The notes beneath the pieces are model-generated. The model worked only from the letters and a program-made list of their open reading frames with translations. It did no database searches and was not told where the DNA came from. Shown piece after piece: positions 1-5,218 of a DNA stretch of 5,218 nt. The stretch lies in NCBI GenBank assembly GCA_900556195.1, contig USOJ01000104.1:1-5218 (forward strand), given 5' to 3'. Both the position numbers and the translations under genes were made by a program. Origin of the DNA: an uncultured Eubacteriales bacterium (GTDB lineage Bacteria; Bacillota; Clostridia; Christensenellales; Borkfalkiaceae). Position 1 is the first letter of the stretch; each line of letters begins with the position of its first letter.

Positions 1-1186
1 AATAGAAGCTACTCGTGATATCGCAGAAAAACTTGGAATTACATTTAACGAAGAAGAATCTCAAACTAAAAAGATAAATATTGTTAATAAAGATTCTATA
101 GTGATTCATCGTTCTATTTCAATAGTGGAATTAAAACGAGTAATCAACAGAATCTGTGATATTGAAAAAGAGGCAGATAATTTTGCACTTAATTATCTTG
201 TTCTTGCCCGTAAAAAAGGTTTAAAAAACAACGAATTATATGAATCGTTAATTCAAACACTGGTTGATGGAAAATTTAATCATTTTATGCTCACTGGTGA
301 CGACTATACAACATTTTTAACTTGTGCAAATAAATATATAATCAAAGATGGACAAACGGATGAAACCTTAACCGAAAGCGAAAATGCTATTACTTTTTTA
401 GATATTATTGCTTTACTTAAAAACAAAAACAAGTCCACGTTCAATAAAATGCTTAAAAATTGGACAATTTCAACTGTGGATAATGCTGGAAACATGAGCT
501 TATATCCAATTTCAATTTTTGACGCTATACAAGGTTTTGTCGAGTTTGGCAAAAAACAACAACCTTGCTATTTGTTCAATGGGCAGTGGTATGTCTTTGA
601 TTCAAAATTTAGTGATATTTTAGATGTTGAATTTAAAGAGTTATTCAATCAACAATTGGAAAAGCGCAATACGTATACTTCAAACTTTGGTTTAATAAGA
701 GATTTTTCTACGGAAGAGGACTATAATGATGCAATAAAAGGAGAAGGAAAGTATATTGTGACTCACACCGCTCTGATTAACAACGTAGAGATTGCGGACA
801 TAATAATTTTTAGCGATGACCAAATTTTCTTGATGCACAACAAAGACTCGTTTAATGGAACAGGAGCAAGAGATGTATCTAATCAAGTCATTACATCCGC
901 ATCCTATCTGCAACAAATGCTTGCATCTGCAAACAGGGATGATTTTTTAGAAAAGTATTATACAGCGATTGAATCAAAATATAAGAATGGCATAAAAATA
1001 CCCATCGATAAGACCGAATTTAAAGAATACTTTCAAGGAAATCATAAAATTCATTATTTAATCGGCTATTTAAAAGACTATGACGAAAATAGTCGTTCTA
1101 CATATGCAAAATACCTGACCGTAGAAGTAATTAAAAAGTTATTAGCTAAAGGATTTGATTGTACACCATTGCTTATTGGAAAATAA
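1..1186 (+). CDS. DUF6119/TIGR04141-like sporadically distributed protein, 3' part (5' end outside the window)
   Basis: The frame is open from the first full codon at base 2 to TAA at 1184-1186, giving 394 visible residues without an N-terminus. The GTG at 101 is an internal codon: the frame runs through it and no ribosome binding site precedes it. I recognise the general pattern of the DUF6119/TIGR04141 family (usually about 550 residues), so roughly 150 residues may be missing. Supporting features, in fragment numbering, are a GQWY segment followed by an acidic helical stretch (about 195-220), an E-x-x-YN motif near 238-242, an IE-x-(A/C)D strand near 260, an FLMHNKD segment at about 276-282, then RDVSNQ (from 290) with a following SA, and a C-terminal helix plus strand ending in GFDCTPLLI. 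No enzymatic residues, signal peptide or membrane segment are evident. The family is patchily distributed in variable genomic regions and its biochemical role is not established to my knowledge. Low G+C relative to the genes after 1400 suggests transfer. The coding call is firm; the family name is from memory of motif order. Confidence 0.72.
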   Translation, partial: IEATRDIAEKLGITFNEEESQTKKINIVNKDSIVIHRSISIVELKRVINRICDIEKEADNFALNYLVLARKKGLKNNELYESLIQTLVDGKFNHFMLTGDDYTTFLTCANKYIIKDGQTDETLTESENAITFLDIIALLKNKNKSTFNKMLKNWTISTVDNAGNMSLYPISIFDAIQGFVEFGKKQQPCYLFNGQWYVFDSKFSDILDVEFKELFNQQLEKRNTYTSNFGLIRDFSTEEDYNDAIKGEGKYIVTHTALINNVEIADIIIFSDDQIFLMHNKDSFNGTGARDVSNQVITSASYLQQMLASANRDDFLEKYYTAIESKYKNGIKIPIDKTEFKEYFQGNHKIHYLIGYLKDYDENSRSTYAKYLTVEVIKKLLAKGFDCTPLLIGK

Positions 1187-1209
1187 TTATTCTTAATTTA
1201 ATACATAAA

Positions 1210-1243
1210 CGAAAAGGCGGTAGAATCAACGTTCTATCGCCTT
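1210..1243. terminator. Hairpin between the convergent accessory gene and tRNA-Gln, possible bidirectional terminator
   Basis: A 12-bp inverted repeat pairs 1214-1225 with 1232-1243 across a 6-base loop, with one G.T wobble. It starts 28 bases after the stop codon of the plus-strand gene. Read on the minus strand the stem is followed by TTTTCGTTT, a usable U-tract. Read on the plus strand it is followed only by AAATCG, so it would be a poor intrinsic terminator for the gene it follows. It may be a shared or backup terminator, or the native terminator of something once transcribed leftward here. Confidence 0.6.
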
Positions 1244-1363
1244 AAATCGCAACATGAAGTTATTTTATGAACAAACCTTTCGAATCTCTCGGTTGAGTAA
1301 GATATACCGTGCTTTTGGGCGGTTTACGGGTTTTAAAAACGATGCCTGCAACGCCTTTATAGC

Positions 1364-1400
1364 AAAAATAAAGGAACCGCGCGTTCAAACGCAGTTCCTT
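1364..1400 (-). terminator. Rho-independent terminator of tRNA-Gln
   Basis: On the minus strand, one base after the tRNA CCA end, an 11-bp stem (1390-1400 with 1371-1381, one G.U wobble, 8-base loop) is followed by TATTTTT. On the plus strand the wobble becomes a C.A mismatch and no T-run follows, so the direction is clear. The position directly behind the tRNA means the tRNA is transcribed alone or as the last member of its transcript. Confidence 0.85.
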
Positions 1401-1401
1401 G

Positions 1402-1476
1402 TGGCTGGGGTAGAGAGATTTGAACTCCCGGATGCCGGAGTCAGAGTCCGTTGCCTTACCGCTTGGCGATACCCCA
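1402..1476 (-). tRNA. tRNA-Gln, anticodon CTG
   Basis: The minus strand folds as a 75-base tRNA with an encoded CCA (1402-1404). The acceptor stem TGGGGTA/TACCCCA is perfect and begins with the U1-A72 pair typical of tRNA-Gln. The D-arm is GCC-AAGCGGTAA-GGC. The anticodon loop is CTCTGAC, with CTG at 1442-1444 reading CAG codons. The T-arm is GGGAG-TTCAAAT-CTCTC with one G.U pair. The discriminator base is G. The sequence is very close to known bacterial tRNA-Gln. One oddity is a non-Watson-Crick A27.G43 pair at the top of the anticodon stem, where related tRNAs have A-U or C-G. The gene has its own upstream promoter and an immediate terminator. Its 3' end faces the AT-rich gene at 1-1186. 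Confidence 0.96.
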
Positions 1477-1530
1477 ATACGCGCCGAGTCGCCCTCGCTT
1501 CTTATCTCGCAAAAACGATTCAGCCTTTAT

Positions 1531-1559
1531 ATAATACACGCTTATTCGTCTTTTTGCAA
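1531..1559 (-). promoter_or_regulatory. Sigma-70-type promoter of tRNA-Gln
   Basis: On the minus strand, TTGCAA (1554-1559) is separated by exactly 17 bases from TATTAT (1531-1536), a good sigma-70/sigma-A promoter. Transcription would start near 1524, leaving a leader of about 48 bases to be removed by RNase P before the mature 5' end at 1476. The -35 box and most of the spacer lie within the last codons of the exonuclease gene, so the tRNA can be transcribed independently of the argS operon as well as by read-through from it. Confidence 0.75.
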
Positions 1560-2147
1560 GTGTTTTGAGGCAATTTCTTGCAATCCGTCAAATTTTTTGG
1601 CTCCTTCGTTGAAACAAAGGTACAAAGCGGTCGTATCGTAGCGCGCGTCGTGGGCAGAAACTCCGCTATCGAACAGTTCCATAGTCTTTCTCGTAACGTC
1701 GTAGGGATAGATATCCAGAAATTCGCCGAGTTCGGTCAGTTTAGGGAATTTATACCCTGCTCCGTTTTTTCTCGGAAGTTTCATTATCGGCGTGAAATAC
1801 CGCATCGTGTCGAATTCTTCTTTATATCTGAACCGTCTTTCCCTGCGGTAAAATTCGTTTATCATAAAGCCGATATCGAACGGAGCGTTATGCGCGACGA
1901 TAAGGTCGGCGGCGAAAAAATCGTCGTAAATCTCTTCCATATATTCCGAAAAAGTTCTTCCGCCCGACAATTCGTAAATTTTTTCCACGGTAAACCCGTG
2001 TACCGCCGTCGCGGAAGGCTCGATATAATCGACCGCAAAGAAAAAATTCTTTGCGGTCGTTCCGCTTTCCGTCTGCATTATGTACGAAAGTTGTATTATT
2101 CCGCCGGGAGTAAGCCCCGTCGTTTCGGTATCGAAAAAAAGTATCAT
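1542..2147 (-). CDS. Stand-alone DnaQ-like DEDDh 3'-5' exonuclease
   Basis: The 201-residue product is a single RNase H-fold exonuclease domain of the DnaQ/RNase T superfamily, which removes nucleotides from DNA or RNA 3' ends with two metal ions. All five DEDDh residues are visible: D6 and E8 in FDTETTGL (Exo I), D91 in HNAPFD (Exo II), and H166 and D171 in SAHDARYD (Exo III). An AVHGFT segment near 48-53 is also typical. The protein has no polymerase, helicase, BRCT or membrane part, so it is a free-standing enzyme rather than the proofreading part of PolC. The ATG at 2147 is chosen because FDTETTGL must sit at the N-terminus. No convincing Shine-Dalgarno lies in the 21 bases after the argS stop, so translation may depend on coupling to argS. 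The gene probably forms an operon with argS and its 3' end overlaps the tRNA-Gln promoter. Whether the substrate is DNA or RNA cannot be read from the sequence. Confidence 0.93.
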   Translation of the reverse strand: MILFFDTETTGLTPGGIIQLSYIMQTESGTTAKNFFFAVDYIEPSATAVHGFTVEKIYELSGGRTFSEYMEEIYDDFFAADLIVAHNAPFDIGFMINEFYRRERRFRYKEEFDTMRYFTPIMKLPRKNGAGYKFPKLTELGEFLDIYPYDVTRKTMELFDSGVSAHDARYDTTALYLCFNEGAKKFDGLQEIASKHLQKDE

Positions 2148-2168
2148 TTTATACCCGCGTTATCTTCG

Positions 2169-3866
2169 TTACATTCTTTCGGGGACTTCTATTCCGAGAA
2201 GAGTAAGGGCGTTAGTTAAAACGGTGAGCGTTGCCGCGCACAAATCAAGCCTGAAATTGCTTACGTTTTCTTCTTCGCCGATTATCTTGCAATCGAAATA
2301 AAATTTATTGAAAGCCGACGCGACGTCTATCGCGTAACGGGTAATAAAAAACGGTTCGAGTTTATCCACCGCGCCTTTAACCGTATCGGGGAAGTCCGAC
2401 AAAACGGATATAAGATTATACTCGTCGTCGTTGACTTCGGGCGTTACGTAAGGCTTGATTTCTCCGCCTTTTCTCAAAACGCTTTTGATTCTCGCGGCGG
2501 TATACTGAACGTAGGGACCCGTTTCGCCGTCGAAGTTCAATATCTTATCGTAACTGAACGCTATATCCTTTATTTTACTGTTCGAAAGCGCGCCGAAAAC
2601 GACCGCCCCCGTACCCACCTGACGGGCGATATTCGCCTTATCGGCAAGGTTCGGATTTTTGCTTTCGATAATTTCAAGGCATTTTTCGTGGCATTTTTTA
2701 AGCACGTCTTCAAGCAGAACGACCGTGCCGTTACGGGTACTCATAGCGACCTGGTTGCCGTTTTCGTCGAGCAACGAAACCATTCCATACGCGACGTGAA
2801 CGAGGTCTTTTGCCCACGGTTTACCCATGAGTTCGAGCACCTTGAAAATCTGTCTGAAATGAAGATTCTGCTGATACGCCACGACGTAAAGGCACTTATC
2901 GAAATTATAATGCTGCTTACGATAACAAGCCGCGGCAAGATCTCTCGTAGCGTAAAGCGACGCGCCGTCCGAGCGCAATATAATACACGGCGGCATTCCG
3001 TATTCTTCGAGATCCACGACCTGCGCTCCCTCGCTCGTTTTAAGCAGTCCTTTTTCTTTGAGTTCGTCGATAACGGGCTGCATTTTATCGTTATAAAAAC
3101 TCTCGCCGGCGTAAGAATCGAAAGTTATATCGAGTTCTTTATAGATCTTTTCGACTTCTTTAAGCGTGAGTTCCTTAAACTTATTGAAAAGTCCGACGCA
3201 TTCTTCGTCGCCGTCTTCGATAAGTTTGAAATAACTTCTCGCTTCGTCGTCCATTTCGGGGTGTTCTTCGCTCTCTTTATGGTATTTCACGTAAAGACGG
3301 GTAAGTTCTTTTACTCCGCCCTTTTCGACGTCTTCTTTATTGCCCCAATGCTTATACGCGTAAATGAGTTTGCCAAACTGCGTACCGTAGTCGCCGAGAT
3401 GGTTTATTCCGACGGTATTATATCCCAAAAACTTATACAGACGGTATAACGCGCCGCCGATGACGGTAGTCGATAAGTGCCCTATATGGAAGGGTTTTGC
3501 AATATTGACCGACGAATAGTCTATGCAGATCGTCTTGTCGTTTCCTTCGGTAGAAGATCCGTATTTCGCCCCTTTTTCTTTTATTTCGGAAAGAGTCTCT
3601 TTGACGAGCCCTCCCCGGTTTATCTTAAAATTAAGGTAGCCGTTGACAGCCGAAACGGAAGTAATCACGTCGTCGGTTTTATACGCGTTTTTCAAATCCT
3701 CGGCTATAAGAGCGGGGGCTTTACGCATGATTTTTGCGAATTTGAAGCAAGGCAGAGCGTAATCGCCCATGGTTTTATCGGGCGGAACTACGATATTAGC
3801 CGCTATTTCGTCCTTCGGCATTTCGCCGACGGAAAGCCTTTCCGCTATATATTTTCTATAATCCAT
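2169..3866 (-). CDS. argS: Arginine--tRNA ligase (EC 6.1.1.19)
   Basis: The 565-residue class I aminoacyl-tRNA synthetase charges tRNA-Arg with arginine in the cytosol, using ATP and needing the tRNA for activation. An N-terminal Add-1 domain (about 1-105) contacts the tRNA. The Rossmann catalytic domain carries the HIGH signature at 127-130 (KPFHIGH), the ArgRS block INHLGDYGTQFGKL (154-167) and YATRDLAA (305-312). The second signature is MSTRNG (375-380); ArgRS commonly has a degenerate form of KMSKS here. The C-terminal DALR anticodon-binding domain runs from about PYVQYTAARI (451-460) to the usual ending LLGIEVPERM. The length matches the family and nothing is missing. The ATG at 3864-3866 is supported by AGAGG at 3872-3876 with a 5-base spacer. 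Transcription should start near 3966 from the divergent promoter, giving a leader of about 100 bases with a repeat and hairpins. The exonuclease gene follows after 21 bases. Confidence 0.98.
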   Translation of the reverse strand: MDYRKYIAERLSVGEMPKDEIAANIVVPPDKTMGDYALPCFKFAKIMRKAPALIAEDLKNAYKTDDVITSVSAVNGYLNFKINRGGLVKETLSEIKEKGAKYGSSTEGNDKTICIDYSSVNIAKPFHIGHLSTTVIGGALYRLYKFLGYNTVGINHLGDYGTQFGKLIYAYKHWGNKEDVEKGGVKELTRLYVKYHKESEEHPEMDDEARSYFKLIEDGDEECVGLFNKFKELTLKEVEKIYKELDITFDSYAGESFYNDKMQPVIDELKEKGLLKTSEGAQVVDLEEYGMPPCIILRSDGASLYATRDLAAACYRKQHYNFDKCLYVVAYQQNLHFRQIFKVLELMGKPWAKDLVHVAYGMVSLLDENGNQVAMSTRNGTVVLLEDVLKKCHEKCLEIIESKNPNLADKANIARQVGTGAVVFGALSNSKIKDIAFSYDKILNFDGETGPYVQYTAARIKSVLRKGGEIKPYVTPEVNDDEYNLISVLSDFPDTVKGAVDKLEPFFITRYAIDVASAFNKFYFDCKIIGEEENVSNFRLDLCAATLTVLTNALTLLGIEVPERM

Positions 3867-3966
3867 AATAACCTCTTTTCGTTCGTCGTTTTCTAAAATA
3901 CCGCCCTTCCGGGAAGTCCTCCGTCGGCTACGCCGTCGAAAACGAACGGTATATACGAACGGTATA
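3867..3966 (-). promoter_or_regulatory. argS 5' leader with pairing elements near the ribosome binding site
   Basis: The predicted transcript has about 100 untranslated bases and contains no AUG, so there is no leader peptide. Both repeat units give CGUUCGU in the RNA (from 3948-3942 and 3961-3955), which is complementary to ACGAACG at 3886-3880, three bases upstream of the AGAGG site at 3876-3872. A further 8-bp pairing of UCGUUUUC with GAAAACGA is possible. Between these lie a hairpin CGACGGC/GCCGACG with one A.A mismatch (loop GUA) and a small CUUC-CCG-GAAG hairpin. I see no T-box core motif and the leader is too short for a classical T-box. A regulatory role is inference. Confidence 0.4.
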
Positions 3967-3968
3967 TA
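3942..3968. repeat. Two tandem 13-base repeats at the argS transcription start
   Basis: The unit CGAACGGTATATA occurs twice without a gap at 3943-3955 and 3956-3968, and the preceding A (3942) continues the 13-base period. The repeats lie just downstream of the predicted argS -10 box, so they cover the start site and the first transcribed bases. They could be an operator, an RNA pairing element, or a slippage duplication. The repeat itself is certain; its role is not. Confidence 0.85.
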
Positions 3969-3972
3969 TCAA

Positions 3973-4001
3973 ATTTTATCATAAATTTCGAAATACCGCA
4001 A
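3973..4001 (-). promoter_or_regulatory. Promoter of argS and the exonuclease gene
   Basis: On the minus strand TTGCGG (3996-4001) and TAAAAT (3973-3978) are 17 bases apart, and TGA precedes the -10 box, making an extended -10 promoter that compensates for a weak -35. The predicted start is about 3966, within the tandem repeat. No other comparable promoter is visible on this strand between the start site and the argS ribosome binding site. Confidence 0.65.
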
Positions 4002-4009
4002 CAAAAGCA

Positions 4010-4038
4010 TTGAATAAATTTCCGCTTTATGCTAAAAT
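4010..4038 (+). promoter_or_regulatory. Promoter of ychF
   Basis: TTGAAT (4010-4015) and TAAAAT (4033-4038) are separated by 17 bases, with TGC in front of the -10 box giving an extended -10 element. Transcription should begin near 4045, leaving a leader of about 26 bases before the ATG at 4071. The -35 boxes of this promoter and of the argS promoter are only 8 bases apart, back to back. Confidence 0.72.
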
Positions 4039-4055
4039 TATCGAAGTTACAACCG

Positions 4056-4062
4056 GAAGAGG
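4056..4062 (+). promoter_or_regulatory. Ribosome binding site deciding the ychF start
   Basis: GAAGAGG lies 8 bases before the ATG at 4071, matching the AGAGG used by argS. The longer in-frame alternative, ATG at 4029-4031, has no such site and sits inside the extended -10 element upstream of the predicted transcript start. Confidence 0.85.
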
Positions 4063-4070
4063 TAGACGAA

Positions 4071-5168
4071 ATGAAACTCGGAGTCGTAGGATTGCCCAAC
4101 GTAGGCAAATCCACGCTTTTCAACGCGATAACGCACGCAGGCGCGCAGGCGGCGAATTTCCCGTTCTGCACGATAGAACCCAACGTCGGCGTGGTAGCCG
4201 TTCCCGACGAACGACTGAACAAACTCGCCGCGCTATACAACAGCAAAAAAGTTACCCCCGCAACGATAGAATTCGTAGACATTGCGGGGCTTGTAAAAGG
4301 CGCAAGCAAGGGCGAGGGTCTGGGTAATAAATTCCTTTCGCACATCCGCGAAGTAGACGCGATCGTCCACGTAGTAAGATGTTTCGAAGACGAAAACGTA
4401 ACCCACGTAGAAAATTCGGTCGACCCGGTGAGAGATATAGGCATTATCAATCTCGAACTTATCCTTGCCGATCTCGAAACGGTGCAAAAACGCTACGACA
4501 AAGCCTTCGGCATGATTAAATCGGGCGACAAAAAATACAAGATAGAAAGCGACCTTTTAAGACGTATTTTAGACAGGCTCGAACAGGAACTCCCCGTTCG
4601 CGGAATGGAGTTCACCGACGACGAACGCAAATACGTCAACGATTTATTTTTATTGACGACAAAACCCGTGCTTTACGCCGCGAACGTTTCCGAAGCGGAT
4701 ATGGGCAAAGACGGCGAAGATATCCCTTTGGCGAAAGAAGTTATCGACTACGCGAACAAAACCGGCAGCGAAACTCTGGTTATCTGCGCGAGAACGGAAG
4801 AAGAGATTTCGGAACTTCCGCCCGACGAAGCCGCGGTATTTCTCGAAGATTTAGGGCTTAAAGAGAGCGGACTTAACAGACTCGTCAAAGCGTCGTACAA
4901 ACTTTTAGGTCTTATAAGTTTCTTAACTTCGGGCGAAGACGAAACGAGAGCCTGGACGATAAAAGAAGGTACGAAAGCACCGCAAGCCGCGGGCAAAATT
5001 CACAGCGATTTTGAAAAGGGCTTTATCCGCGCGGAGTGTATCGACTGGGAAATTTTACTCGAACTCGGCAGTTACGTCAAGGCGAAAGAACTGGGGAAAG
5101 TTCGTTCCGAAGGCAAAGACTACGTCGTTAAAGACGGCGACGTGATTTTATTCAGATTCAACGTATAA
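4071..5168 (+). CDS. ychF: Redox-regulated ribosome-binding ATPase YchF (Obg/OLA1 family)
   Basis: The 365-residue product is a complete YchF, a near-universal P-loop protein of the Obg family that hydrolyses ATP rather than GTP, binds ribosomes and has been tied to stress and translation control. It starts MKLGVVGLPNVGKST, with the G1 P-loop at 7-14, the G3 motif DIAG at 70-73 followed by the glycine-rich LVKGASKGEGLG switch, and NVSE (205-208) in place of the NKxD guanine-specificity motif, as expected for the ATP-preferring family. A charged helical, coiled-coil-like insertion lies at about 120-190. The C-terminal TGS domain covers about 281-365 and includes FIRAEC and the ending DGDVILFRFNV. 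The start at 4071 gives the standard family N-terminus and is placed by GAAGAGG at 4056-4062. It is transcribed away from argS by its own promoter and is apparently monocistronic, ending in a strong terminator 16 bases after the stop. Confidence 0.98.
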   Translation: MKLGVVGLPNVGKSTLFNAITHAGAQAANFPFCTIEPNVGVVAVPDERLNKLAALYNSKKVTPATIEFVDIAGLVKGASKGEGLGNKFLSHIREVDAIVHVVRCFEDENVTHVENSVDPVRDIGIINLELILADLETVQKRYDKAFGMIKSGDKKYKIESDLLRRILDRLEQELPVRGMEFTDDERKYVNDLFLLTTKPVLYAANVSEADMGKDGEDIPLAKEVIDYANKTGSETLVICARTEEEISELPPDEAAVFLEDLGLKESGLNRLVKASYKLLGLISFLTSGEDETRAWTIKEGTKAPQAAGKIHSDFEKGFIRAECIDWEILLELGSYVKAKELGKVRSEGKDYVVKDGDVILFRFNV

Positions 5169-5184
5169 TCCATAAAATAAAACT

Positions 5185-5218
5185 ACGGTCGGCGCAAAAT
5201 GCGCCGACCGTTTTTTTT
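5185..5218 (+). terminator. Rho-independent terminator of ychF
   Basis: A perfect 12-bp stem (5185-5196 with 5200-5211) with an AAA loop is followed by a run of eight T (5211-5218) reaching the window edge. The stem is G+C-rich. It begins 16 bases after the ychF stop codon and is among the strongest structures in the window. Confidence 0.95.

Noticed and set aside
101..103. GTG as the start of the first gene
   Set aside because: The same frame is open to base 2 with plausible coding content and no ribosome binding site precedes the GTG. The gene is cut by the window edge.
1279..1290. TTCGAATCTCTC, matching the tRNA-Gln T-arm in 11 of 12 bases, as an attachment-site remnant
   Set aside because: It is inverted relative to the tRNA, whereas attachment repeats are direct, and no other tRNA structure surrounds it. 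A chance match is likely.
1254..1568. A 104-codon plus-strand open frame across the tRNA region
   Set aside because: It runs antisense through the tRNA-Gln gene, its terminator and its promoter, so it cannot be a credible protein gene.
1578..2219. A 213-codon plus-strand open frame opposite the exonuclease
   Set aside because: It is antisense to a gene with all five catalytic residues and spans the argS-exonuclease junction; no recognisable domain.
2688..3449. A 253-codon plus-strand open frame opposite argS
   Set aside because: It lies wholly antisense to well-conserved argS, has a hydrophobic/arginine-rich composition typical of a shadow frame, and no family motif.
3867..3966. A T-box riboswitch controlling argS
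   Set aside because: The leader is only about 100 bases, lacks the conserved T-box sequence and has no terminator with a strong U-tract before argS.
4029..4070. A longer ychF start at ATG 4029, adding 14 residues
   Set aside because: That ATG is part of the extended -10 promoter element, upstream of the likely RNA start, has no ribosome binding site, and would give a non-family N-terminus. ATG 4071 has GAAGAGG at the right distance.
1..5218. CRISPR array, insertion sequence or phage structural genes
   Set aside because: No regularly spaced repeats, no transposase or integrase motifs and no terminal inverted repeats were seen on either strand.

Overview
The window joins two kinds of DNA. Bases 1 to about 1210 are AT-rich (16 of 60 G+C in the sample 361-420) and hold the 3' part of one accessory-type gene. 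From about 1300 onward the DNA is richer in G+C (30 of 60 in 4801-4860) and carries ordinary housekeeping genes: tRNA-Gln, a DnaQ-like exonuclease, argS and ychF. The compact bacterial layout, AGAGG-type ribosome binding sites, strong rho-independent terminators, encoded CCA and clostridial-looking ArgRS and YchF suggest an uncultured Firmicutes/Clostridia-type bacterium. That placement is an inference from the proteins and was not tested.

Layout: (1) 1-1186, plus strand: a 5'-truncated gene whose product looks like the C-terminal part of the sporadically distributed DUF6119/TIGR04141 family. (2) 1187-1401: a convergent intergenic region with two hairpins; the one at 1364-1400 is a clear terminator for the tRNA. 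(3) 1402-1476, minus strand: tRNA-Gln(CTG), with a promoter at 1531-1559 overlapping the end of the next gene. (4) 1542-2147 and 2169-3866, both minus strand: a stand-alone DEDDh 3'-5' exonuclease gene downstream of argS, 21 bases apart, probably one operon. (5) 3867-4070: a divergent promoter region holding a 13-base tandem repeat that falls in the argS leader. (6) 4071-5168, plus strand: ychF, ended by a perfect 12-bp terminator hairpin with an 8-T tail at the window edge.

ArgRS, tRNA-Gln and YchF all serve translation, and the exonuclease shares the argS transcript without an obvious functional link. The most unusual part is the junction. The AT-rich gene lies on the 3' side of the tRNA, which is where integrative elements commonly insert. 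No integrase and no second copy of the tRNA end is visible here, so an island boundary is a hypothesis. The conserved genes themselves look intact and ordinary; no complete new system can be demonstrated from this window.
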